NCBI RefSeq assembly: GCF_041431415.1
Contig: NZ_CP107846.1
Location: 62,001 to 126,000, forward strand
Direction: 5' to 3'
Source: Streptomyces sp. NBC_00513
Lineage (GTDB): Bacteria > Actinomycetota > Actinomycetes > Streptomycetales > Streptomycetaceae
Length of the DNA stretch: 64,000 nucleotides
Under the pieces are notes generated by a model. That model was not told the origin of the DNA, searched no databases, and saw only the letters and a list, made by a program, of their open reading frames with translations. Of this stretch, positions 45,241 through 52,549 are shown piece by piece. The position numbers and the translations under genes are program-made. The stretch's first letter is position 1, and every line of letters starts with the position of its first letter.

Positions 45241-45501
45241 ATGCAGCGCAGCACCCAGCTTGACACTCCCACCACCACCGGCACGGTCCGGCGGATGCCG
45301 GAGTCCCTGTGCACGCACCGGCCGACGTGCCCGACCGCCGACAGCCCCGACCGCGAGGCCGCGCACACCATCGCCTCCCACCCCGAACAGGGCTGGGCGC
45401 TCCTCTGCAACTCCGTTCTGGTGTTCGAGGACACCGGTGAACTGCTCCCCGACGGGCAGATCGTTGCCCCGCACCGCCCCCTCATCGCGACCACGGCCTG
45501 A
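45241..45501 (+). CDS. DUF5999 family protein
   Basis: A protein of 86 aa. The string ASHPEQGWALLCNSVLVFEDT and the C-H-x6-C-P pattern in the first half match DUF5999, a small Streptomyces family. CTHRPTCP may bind metal. The role is unknown. AGGAG lies upstream of the ATG. Confidence 0.75.
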   Translation: MQRSTQLDTPTTTGTVRRMPESLCTHRPTCPTADSPDREAAHTIASHPEQGWALLCNSVLVFEDTGELLPDGQIVAPHRPLIATTA

Positions 45502-45602
45502 CGACTGCCTGATCCGCCCGCACCGGCCGCCGCATCCTCGGCGGCCAGTGCGGGCGGTGACTGGGAGCCGGACAGTCCGGACCAGCAACGAGAGGGGCGG
45601 CC

Positions 45603-45779
45603 ATGCGCGGAGACCGCGTCACGCTCACCACCAACATCGAAGCCCTCGGCACCCGGCACCAGGCCGGGGACCAGGGAACCGTCGAGGAGGTCCACACCGG
45701 CGGCCACCTCACCGTCCGCATGGACGACGGCCGCACGAACTTCCCCACCCGCGACGAGGTCACCACCGACTCGCGGTGA
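45603..45779 (+). CDS. DUF4314-like small protein
   Basis: A protein of 58 aa. RGDRVTLTTN, AGDQGTVEEV and TVRMDDGRTN fit the short beta-barrel (KOW-like) DUF4314 type. It may bind RNA or protein. GAGAGG upstream of ATG. Confidence 0.6.
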   Translation: MRGDRVTLTTNIEALGTRHQAGDQGTVEEVHTGGHLTVRMDDGRTNFPTRDEVTTDSR

Positions 45780-45829
45780 ATCGACTGCCGGTCCCCTGAT
45801 CCGCCCCCACCGGCATCGACCCCGACTAC

Positions 45830-45979
45830 ATGCGGCCGCTCCCGGCGGCCGACGCGATGTACGACATCGACACCGCGCCGCTGAGCGAGCCGGACACCGG
45901 GGCGATGACCCCGGCCGCCGTCGCGTGGCTGCGCCAGCACCTCGGGCAGGACAGCAGCGCGTTGCCTGCCCGGCGTTGA
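45830..45979 (+). CDS. Possible 49-aa protein
   Basis: It starts at the ATG at 45830 and ends AWLRQHLGQDSSALPARR. Codon bias fits but the ribosome-binding site is weak. No family is recognised. Confidence 0.35.
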   Translation: MRPLPAADAMYDIDTAPLSEPDTGAMTPAAVAWLRQHLGQDSSALPARR

Positions 45980-45994
45980 CCACCCCAGCACAAC

Positions 45995-46041
45995 GGCCCT
46001 CCGAGCCCCCGGCATTAGAGCTGCCGGGGTCCCGGAGGGCC
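45995..46041 (+). terminator. Hairpin before the SpdB-like gene
   Basis: Arms GGCCCTCCG and CGGAGGGCC with an inner CCCCGGCA / TGCCGGGG segment separated by a small bulge. It could end the small-gene run. Confidence 0.5.
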
Positions 46042-46118
46042 TGGTCACGACCCTACCCACCGCCGTAGATCCACGGTGACCTCTTGCACGGAGGCGCCCG
46101 GAAGAGAGAGGACTCCCC

Positions 46119-48695
46119 GTGGCCACCAAGCCCGCCACCCGCCGCCGGCGCCAGCCCGCGGCGACCACGAAGCCCCGAGGCGCCGGGCGCGCCAAGGCGT
46201 CGACGCCGCCGGCCTCCATCCCGGCCCAGGCCGCTGCCCCCGAGGAGACGGGGCTGCTGGTCTTCCCGGAGGCCGACCCGGTCGTGGCCGATGCCGCCGA
46301 CCGTGCCGCCGACCTCCGGGACCAGGCCGCCGCCGATGTCGCGCGGATCCTCGCTGACGGCGAGGCTCGTGCCACCGAGCTGCTGGACGGCGCCCGCACC
46401 GTGGTGGCCTCGATCACCGAGGCCGCCACCGCGGAGCAGTCCCGCCTCCTGGCCGTCGCCGCGATGGACGCCGACCGGGTCCGCACGGAGGCCGCCACCA
46501 CCGCGGCCGCCGACGCCGACCAGGTCCGCGCAGCCGCCGAAGCCACGGCGGAGCAGCTGCTCGCCGACGCGCGCCGCCAGGCCGACACCGTCACGACGAC
46601 GGCGACCGGTGAGGCCGACCAGATCCGCGCCGCCGCCAGCACGGCTGCCGAGCAGCTGCTCACCGACGCCCACCGCCAGGCGCAAGGGGTCGCCACCACG
46701 GCGGCCGCCCAGGCCGAGCAGATCCGTACCGAGGCCGCGCAGACCGCCGCGAAGGCCCTCGCCGACGCGGAGACGGTGCGCACCGAGCTGCTCGCGGCTG
46801 CGGAGCGCACCGCGGCTCAGACCCGCACCCGCGCCACCACCGACGCCGGCCGGCTCTTGGAGCAGGCTCGGGGCGAGACCGACCGGATGCGCGAGAGCGC
46901 GGACGCCCAGGCCGCGCAGGTGAAGGCTGGGGCCGAGAAGGCGGCAACCGAGCTGCGCGAGGACGCCGCCCGCGAGCGGGAGGCCTCCCGCGCGGATGCC
47001 GCGCGTACGCGGACGTTGGCCAAGGAGGACATCGGCCGGCTGCGGGTGACGGCGGCCGAGGACGCAGACCGTTTGACCCGCAACGCCCGCGTGGAAGCCG
47101 ACCGCATCCTCGCGGCCGCCCGCACCAAGCGGGATGCGGACCTCAAGGAAGCCGATCGGGCGTTGGCGCAGGCTCGGCTGCGGGAAGCGGACGCGGACGT
47201 CACGCTGAAGGCCGCCGACGACATGGTGGCCGAGGCCGCTGCCCGGATGAAGCGCGCCACCGACCGCACCGAGCAGGCCCTGGAACGCAAGCGCCTCAAG
47301 CTCCAAGCCAGGGGGGAGCGTCGGGACGCGAAGGAAGCCCGCAAGGCGAAGGCCCGGGAGCTGCGGGCGGCGTCCCGCGCCGGGAAGCCGGCCGCGGCCG
47401 ACCGCGTGAAGCAGTTCGTGAAGGTGAACTCGGAGCGGCTGATGGTGATCGGTCCGATCACCGCTCCGATGGCCGTCGCGTGGACGGGCCAGTCGGGCTT
47501 CGCCGAGGACATCCTCGGCTGGGTCGTCCCGTTCACGATCCTGTTCGCCGCCGCCTGGGAGTTGTCGACGGCGTTCGTGGGCTGGATGTACCACCAGGCC
47601 CGCCAGGGCGGCGACTCCGGAACCCTCTACCGCGTCAGCACGTGGATCTTCGCTCTGGGCGCCGCGGTCATGAACTTCTGGCACGCCTCTGGCGAGCCGG
47701 TGGCCGGCAGCCGGTCCTGGGACGCGGAGGCCCAGAAGTGGACGGAGCAGATGACCTACTGGAACCTCACCCCGAAGGCGGTGGCGTTCGCCGCCATGAG
47801 CATCGTGGGGATGGTGTTGTGGGAGCTGTACGCCTCCCTGATCCACCGTCGGAAGCTCCGTGAGGACGGCAAGGTCGCCAAGGCCCGGCCGTCGATCGGA
47901 GCGGTCCGCTGGTTCCGCTACCCGGTCCACAGCTTCACCGCCTGGTCCCTCGCGATCACCGACCCGCGCCTGACCACGCTGGACCGGGCCTGGACCGCGG
48001 CCGGCGCGGAGCTCGCGGACCGCAAGGCGGTCCGGACCGGTCTGGCCCTGCACCGGCTCGTCGTCCCCCGCATCGCGGCCGACGATCATGGACCGGCCGC
48101 CATCCCCACCGTCCTCACCCTGACCCGAACGGACCGGCCCGGATCGTTGGAGGGCCTCGTTCCGGTCCGCCCGGTCCGACACGGCGGGTACGCGGTCCGG
48201 TCCGGTCCGAGCGACCGAGACGCGGTCCATGGTCCGGTCCGGACCGCCGGAACCCCGGACCGGACCGGCGGACCGGCGCTCGCGCTGGAGGCCGGTCCAG
48301 CCGGACCGCAGGGCGCTGACCTGCGGACCGGACCCGGTCCGGACCGGGGCCCCCGGGCCGTGACCGCCGCCCAAAGCCCGGCGACCGCGCGCGGGGTGAC
48401 GGTCCGGACCGACGATGCCGCTCCCGGACCGCAGGATCCGGACCGCTCTGGCCCGGCCCATCACGAAGCTTCGGACGAGGTCGACGGTCCGGAGCGTGGC
48501 GAAGACGGCGGTCCGGACCTCACGGTCATCACGCTCACGGACCTGGAGCGGACCGCGCTGGACCGGCTCCGGACCGCGAACGAGCCGTTGAACCGGACCA
48601 ACATCGCCAAGGCGGTCCGGACCGAGGGCGGCGCCATCGCCACGGACCGCGCCGGACAGATCGCCGTCGCCCTCAAGCAGCACACGGACCGCTGA
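46119..48695 (+). CDS. Large coiled-coil SpdB/DUF2637-like transfer protein
   Basis: A protein of 858 aa. A long alanine/glutamate/arginine coiled coil (about 60-430) is followed by four membrane helices (about 445-590, WVVPFTILFAAAWELSTAFVGWMY and neighbours) of the DUF2637/SpdB type. A segment full of GGACCG-coded residues then leads to a C-terminal winged-helix (about 805-850, LERTALDRLRTANEPLN). This fits a membrane tether that could touch plasmid DNA during spread. GTG start with GAGAGAGG. Confidence 0.7.
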   Translation: MATKPATRRRRQPAATTKPRGAGRAKASTPPASIPAQAAAPEETGLLVFPEADPVVADAADRAADLRDQAAADVARILADGEARATELLDGARTVVASITEAATAEQSRLLAVAAMDADRVRTEAATTAAADADQVRAAAEATAEQLLADARRQADTVTTTATGEADQIRAAASTAAEQLLTDAHRQAQGVATTAAAQAEQIRTEAAQTAAKALADAETVRTELLAAAERTAAQTRTRATTDAGRLLEQARGETDRMRESADAQAAQVKAGAEKAATELREDAAREREASRADAARTRTLAKEDIGRLRVTAAEDADRLTRNARVEADRILAAARTKRDADLKEADRALAQARLREADADVTLKAADDMVAEAAARMKRATDRTEQALERKRLKLQARGERRDAKEARKAKARELRAASRAGKPAAADRVKQFVKVNSERLMVIGPITAPMAVAWTGQSGFAEDILGWVVPFTILFAAAWELSTAFVGWMYHQARQGGDSGTLYRVSTWIFALGAAVMNFWHASGEPVAGSRSWDAEAQKWTEQMTYWNLTPKAVAFAAMSIVGMVLWELYASLIHRRKLREDGKVAKARPSIGAVRWFRYPVHSFTAWSLAITDPRLTTLDRAWTAAGAELADRKAVRTGLALHRLVVPRIAADDHGPAAIPTVLTLTRTDRPGSLEGLVPVRPVRHGGYAVRSGPSDRDAVHGPVRTAGTPDRTGGPALALEAGPAGPQGADLRTGPGPDRGPRAVTAAQSPATARGVTVRTDDAAPGPQDPDRSGPAHHEASDEVDGPERGEDGGPDLTVITLTDLERTALDRLRTANEPLNRTNIAKAVRTEGGAIATDRAGQIAVALKQHTDR

Positions 48696-48760
48696 CCGGA
48701 CCGCCCTGCCGCACATGGTCGCCCCCGGACCGCGCTCGGCCACCGAGCGCGGTCCGGTGA
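48010..48760. repeat. Array of GGACCG / CGGTCC repeats
   Basis: Both orientations occur dozens of times in 750 bp, many fused as GGTCCGGACC or tandem CGGTCCGGTCC. The array lies in the 3' third of the SpdB-like gene and a little beyond it. Its density suggests a binding region, for example a transfer recognition locus. Confidence 0.7.
48727..48755 (+). terminator. Hairpin after the SpdB-like gene
   Basis: Arms GGACCGCGCTCGG and CCGAGCGCGGTCC with a three-base loop, just past the stop at 48695. Confidence 0.6.
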
Positions 48761-48911
48761 CGGCCACGGCCGGCAGGCCGCTCGCCCGCACCCGCCCCGC
48801 GCGGGGACAGCGGGCCATGCACGACCCGAGCACCACTCCCGCCCCGCGCAACAGCCTCGGGGACCAAGCACTTCTCTCCTGCGCCCACCCCGAGATCTGG
48901 AGGTATTCCGC

Positions 48912-49388
48912 ATGAACAGCAACGACCCGCATCACGCCCCCCTGCGCGATGTGGCGAAGAACCCCGAGGCGACCGCCCGGTACCTGGCCGATGTTCAGCG
49001 GGTCCTGCTGGACATCGGCAGGAACCTGGAGTACCTGGCCCTGGAGACCCGTGTCCACTGCCGCGACACCCACGTCCAGGGCGACCGCTGGTTCGACGCC
49101 TGGATGCGCGCCCAGCCCGTCGAAAGGGCTTTGAAGGACGTGCTCAAGCACGTCGAGGGCGTCACCAAGGGCCTGGAAAAGAGCGCATTCAAGCGCCGCG
49201 CCCACGACGAAGCGGTCGCGAATACCGCCAAGAAAAGGAAGGAGAAGGAACTGGAAAAGCAGCGCAAGAACGCCCCGCCGCTCCAGGCCGCCCCGCCGAG
49301 TCCGCCGCAGCAGGATGCGCCCAGCCGGAATTCCGGCTATGGTGGCCCCACGTCGATTTACGACATGGGTAACAGGGAGTCGGCGTGA
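48912..49388 (+). CDS. Unknown basic helical protein
   Basis: A protein of 158 aa. A helical N-terminal half and a lysine-rich coiled segment (about 95-120, KKRKEKELEKQRK) precede a proline-rich end. It is found beside transfer genes. GGAGG before the ATG. Coupled to the next gene by GTGA. Confidence 0.55.
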   Translation: MNSNDPHHAPLRDVAKNPEATARYLADVQRVLLDIGRNLEYLALETRVHCRDTHVQGDRWFDAWMRAQPVERALKDVLKHVEGVTKGLEKSAFKRRAHDEAVANTAKKRKEKELEKQRKNAPPLQAAPPSPPQQDAPSRNSGYGGPTSIYDMGNRESA

Positions 49389-49693
49389 CGCGCCCCCTCA
49401 GCAGCACGGAACGCTCCATTCAGGGGCGCAACAGCTGGCTGAAGGATGAGGAGCGCAGGGCAATCGAAAGTCGCGGCGAGTTGGGCCGGATGGAATTCTG
49501 GCTCCGCGTGACTCGAACCCGAATCACCCAGGACGTCAGAGCCGGCCGAGCCGACGTCATCCGCGGATTCACCAGTGTCTGCCGCCTCTTCAAGCTCGCG
49601 ATCGACAAGCGGGCCGAGGGCGATCCGAGGCTGTGGAACCACCTCATGCAGTACGCGGACCAGGTGCTGGAGCAGCACGACCCGCGCCGCTGA
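49385..49693 (+). CDS. Unknown small protein of the transfer operon
   Basis: A protein of 102 aa, helical, with RRAIESRGELGRMEFWLRV and a second helix-rich half. GTG start overlapping the previous stop. No family. Ends in a strong terminator. Confidence 0.55.
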   Translation: MTRPLSSTERSIQGRNSWLKDEERRAIESRGELGRMEFWLRVTRTRITQDVRAGRADVIRGFTSVCRLFKLAIDKRAEGDPRLWNHLMQYADQVLEQHDPRR

Positions 49694-49706
49694 ACACCCA
49701 CCAACG

Positions 49707-49735
49707 AAGGCCCCGCCGGACTCCGGCGGGGCCTT
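49707..49735 (+). terminator. Terminator hairpin
   Basis: Fourteen-base arms AAGGCCCCGCCGGA and TCCGGCGGGGCCTT with a single-base loop, directly after the gene at 49385. Confidence 0.75.
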
Positions 49736-49742
49736 CGCCTCG

Positions 49743-49823
49743 CGTAATGCGTGCACACGTGCACGTGCACACGCGTGCACGCGAGACCCACCCGTTGTCA
49801 AGCCCTCTGGAGGGAGGTGCACC
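49743..49823. promoter_or_regulatory. GTGCAC-rich region before the low-complexity gene
   Basis: Several GTGCAC and ACGTGCACGT palindromes lie in about 35 bases upstream of the GTG at 49824. They may be an operator. No sigma-type boxes are certain. Confidence 0.35.
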
Positions 49824-52040
49824 GTGTCCGACGTGGACGACCCGAACGGGATCCTGGTCCGTGGCCCATGGAGCGGTGAACCCTCATACGCCCCGCCGCC
49901 CATCCCGAATTTCGCCGACACCATTCCGCCGCCGGACGACATTCCCGCCGCGCCGCCGGAATCCCCGGAAGAAACCACGATGCAACTTCCGGCGATTCCG
50001 GCCGCCCCGGACCCGGCCACGGCATTGCGTTCGGACGGTTTCGCCCCGCCGCAATGCGCGGATGAGGAAGCCGAATACGAGGAAGGCGAATACGTCCAGC
50101 CGCGTTCTCTCGCCGACCGTCTCGGCGACTGGTTGGAATTCCGCCTCGAAATGGCGCGGTACAACCACGAAAGCGAAGCGCCTTTCCGTGAGGCTGAAAT
50201 AGCACGGAAGGCCGCGCTGCTGGAGGGCCGCACCGCGCAGGAAGTCGCGATGATGGAGCAGAACGGAAAGCTCCACACCGCGATGATGAAAGCAAAGGGC
50301 GACAAGGCGGCGGCACGCGGAAAGGCCGACGCCGACCGCATGAAGTCGCCCAGCTCCGGGCTCGGTGCGGACAAGGGCCGCTCGAAGGCCGGCGGCGGCG
50401 GGTCCCCGCGCAGCGGCAGCGGTGGCGGCGCGCCCCGCAACAGCTCGGGGGCCGGAACGGGGTCCGGGTCGAAGGGGCCCGGGTCGCGCGGTTCGAACTC
50501 CGGCGGATCCGCCGGGCGTTCGGGGTCCGGGGCGCCCGGGAGTGGCAAGGGTGGCACGAAGGACCCTGGCCGGCCCTCTGGCGGCCGTTCTCCCGGTTCG
50601 GGGCACGCCGGGTCCGGCGGGGGCTCGAAGGGCTCCCACAGCGGCCCTGGCGGCTCCGGCAAGGGCAGCGGCCACAAGGGTGACGGCGGCCGGCCCCAAC
50701 CCCCCGCCCCGGCGTCCAACGCCCGTGCGGAACGGGCGCGCGGCCGCGCCGACCGCGCCTCCACCCGGCAGGCCGGGCGCCAGGAACGGCGCAGCGCCGG
50801 TCACTCCGCCGGAGTCGCCGACCGGGGCAAGAACCGGGATCAGGCACGCGCCAACCGGCAGCGGGAATGGGAGGACCGCCGGGCGAGGAAGGCGGAGCGG
50901 GAGGCGGCACGCAAGGCCAAGCGGGAAGCCGCGGTGTCGGCCGATCCGGGTCGCACCACGCTGGGCAAGGCCGTCGGCGAGGAAGCCCGGCGCCGCTGGG
51001 ACAAGCGCCGCGCCGATGCGAAGGCCGCCGCAGACGCCAAGGCGGCCGGCACGGAGAAGGTGAACCCGACCAAGGACAAGGCCGCCAAGGACGACAAGAC
51101 CAAGAGTGCCGATCCGAAGGACACCGGCACGGACGCCGACGGCAAGGCCAAGAAGGACGGCCCTGACGGCGCTTCTGGCGACGGGAAGCCCGACCCGACG
51201 GGCGATGAATCCGGCAAGGAGTCCAAGGCCGGTGACGAGCCGTCTGACGGCTCGAAGAAGCGCCGCCGGTTCCGCCGGTTCCGACGCCGCTCCGACGACT
51301 CGGGCCGGACCGGACGGCGGGGCCGCACCCGCGGTGCCGGGCATACCGGCCGCCGTGCAGGTCGGCGCGGACGGCGGTCCGCGGAGGGCCGGTTCGGACC
51401 ACCGCCCACCCCGACGGCGGAGTGGCCCGATCACCCCAGCCGCCCGCCGCGCCCCGCCGGATCCGCCACCGAGGACGACGTCGTCGACGCGGACATCGTC
51501 CCCGACGCTCCGGCCGCGGTGACGACCGGCGTCAAGGGCCTGCCGCCCGCCCCGGAGCCGCACACCGAACGTCCCGGCACCAGCCGACCCACCAGCACGG
51601 AAGGGAGCAGCGTGAGCAACACACAGGTCAGCAGGCCGTCCAGGCAGGGCAACTTGGCTGCCCAGCACCGTACGGACATCACGTTCGACGAGTACCTGAT
51701 GGAGATGGCGAACATCGCCATCAAGGCCGCGTCCGACGAGGAGCGCGCCGAGGCGTTGAGGGAGGCGCTCGGCCGGGTCGCGGACGCTTTGGCGGAGATG
51801 GCCGCCGATCTGGCCGAGGACCACAACGTGTCCGCCGCCGTCACCGAGCTGATCGACGACCTCGCCGAGACCGCGGGTGAGATGAAGAAGCAGGCGCAGC
51901 GGTGCGCCGAGGAGTGCGGCATTGCCAAGGTGGCCGCCAGGCTCGGGGCGACCGAGGTCGCCCGCGTCTACGGCGAGGACATGGACGCCAAGGAAGACGC
52001 GGGCCTGACGTCCGTGTCGGCCGCCGCCCACCACGACTAG
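49824..52040 (+). CDS. Large low-complexity protein with a helical C-terminal domain
   Basis: A protein of 738 aa. An acidic proline-rich start precedes a glycine/serine-rich stretch (about 180-290) and a long charged lysine/aspartate/arginine region. A compact C-terminal helical domain follows (about 600-738, MANIAIKAASDEERAEAL). The rest looks disordered. It lies just before traB, so it may organise the transfer complex. A GTG at 51612 with GGGAG upstream may give the C-terminal domain as a separate product. GGAGG before the first GTG. Confidence 0.6.
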   Translation: MSDVDDPNGILVRGPWSGEPSYAPPPIPNFADTIPPPDDIPAAPPESPEETTMQLPAIPAAPDPATALRSDGFAPPQCADEEAEYEEGEYVQPRSLADRLGDWLEFRLEMARYNHESEAPFREAEIARKAALLEGRTAQEVAMMEQNGKLHTAMMKAKGDKAAARGKADADRMKSPSSGLGADKGRSKAGGGGSPRSGSGGGAPRNSSGAGTGSGSKGPGSRGSNSGGSAGRSGSGAPGSGKGGTKDPGRPSGGRSPGSGHAGSGGGSKGSHSGPGGSGKGSGHKGDGGRPQPPAPASNARAERARGRADRASTRQAGRQERRSAGHSAGVADRGKNRDQARANRQREWEDRRARKAEREAARKAKREAAVSADPGRTTLGKAVGEEARRRWDKRRADAKAAADAKAAGTEKVNPTKDKAAKDDKTKSADPKDTGTDADGKAKKDGPDGASGDGKPDPTGDESGKESKAGDEPSDGSKKRRRFRRFRRRSDDSGRTGRRGRTRGAGHTGRRAGRRGRRSAEGRFGPPPTPTAEWPDHPSRPPRPAGSATEDDVVDADIVPDAPAAVTTGVKGLPPAPEPHTERPGTSRPTSTEGSSVSNTQVSRPSRQGNLAAQHRTDITFDEYLMEMANIAIKAASDEERAEALREALGRVADALAEMAADLAEDHNVSAAVTELIDDLAETAGEMKKQAQRCAEECGIAKVAARLGATEVARVYGEDMDAKEDAGLTSVSAAAHHD

Positions 52041-52058
52041 GAAAGGGGACACCCGCAG

Positions 52059-52475
52059 ATGAGCGACCTCGCACCCCGCGGTACCGGCATGGCCGCGGCT
52101 CCGGCCGACGGAGACAACCGCTACAAGTCCGTCCAGAGCAAGTTGGACAAGCTCGGCAAGGCCATGGACGACGCCGGCCTCGAACTGGAGGCGCTGCGGC
52201 GCAGCATGAAGGCCAACGCGGCCCACACCCACGACGTCGCCGGCGACATCGAGAACGCCGGCCTGGACGCCAAGTTCGTGGAGATGACCAACCTGGTCTC
52301 GGTGGCCCTGGGTGGCGCCGCCGTGGAGGTCAAGCGGCTGTGCGACAGCGCGCAGGAGACCGCCGACCTCACCTGGGAGGCCAAGCGCACCCACTCCCGG
52401 CTGTACGGGGCGCTGGACGACATCCGCTCCAACCGGCGCGAGAAGACCCCCCGGCCGGGCTTCTTCAACCGCTGA
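52059..52475 (+). CDS. Unknown helical transfer protein
   Basis: A protein of 138 aa, mostly helical (DAGLELEALRRSMKANA, KFVEMTNLVSVALGG), ending in basic residues. It lies between the large protein and traB. Ribosome-binding site GAAAGGGG. No family. Confidence 0.5.
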   Translation: MSDLAPRGTGMAAAPADGDNRYKSVQSKLDKLGKAMDDAGLELEALRRSMKANAAHTHDVAGDIENAGLDAKFVEMTNLVSVALGGAAVEVKRLCDSAQETADLTWEAKRTHSRLYGALDDIRSNRREKTPRPGFFNR

Positions 52476-52492
52476 CCCCTCCCCACCCCGCC

Positions 52493-52526
52493 ACGAGCGG
52501 CCCCGCACCTCTGCGGGGCCGCTCGT
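52493..52526 (+). terminator. Terminator before traB
   Basis: Fifteen-base arms ACGAGCGGCCCCGCA and TGCGGGGCCGCTCGT with a CCTC loop. If efficient, traB must have its own promoter or rely on readthrough. Confidence 0.7.
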
Positions 52527-52549
52527 CCCCGTTCCCGAAGGAGAATCTG

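Noticed and set aside
46053..49205. Minus-strand open frame of about 1050 codons opposite the SpdB-like gene
   Set aside because: Antisense to three real genes with clear ribosome-binding sites and overlaps; a shadow.
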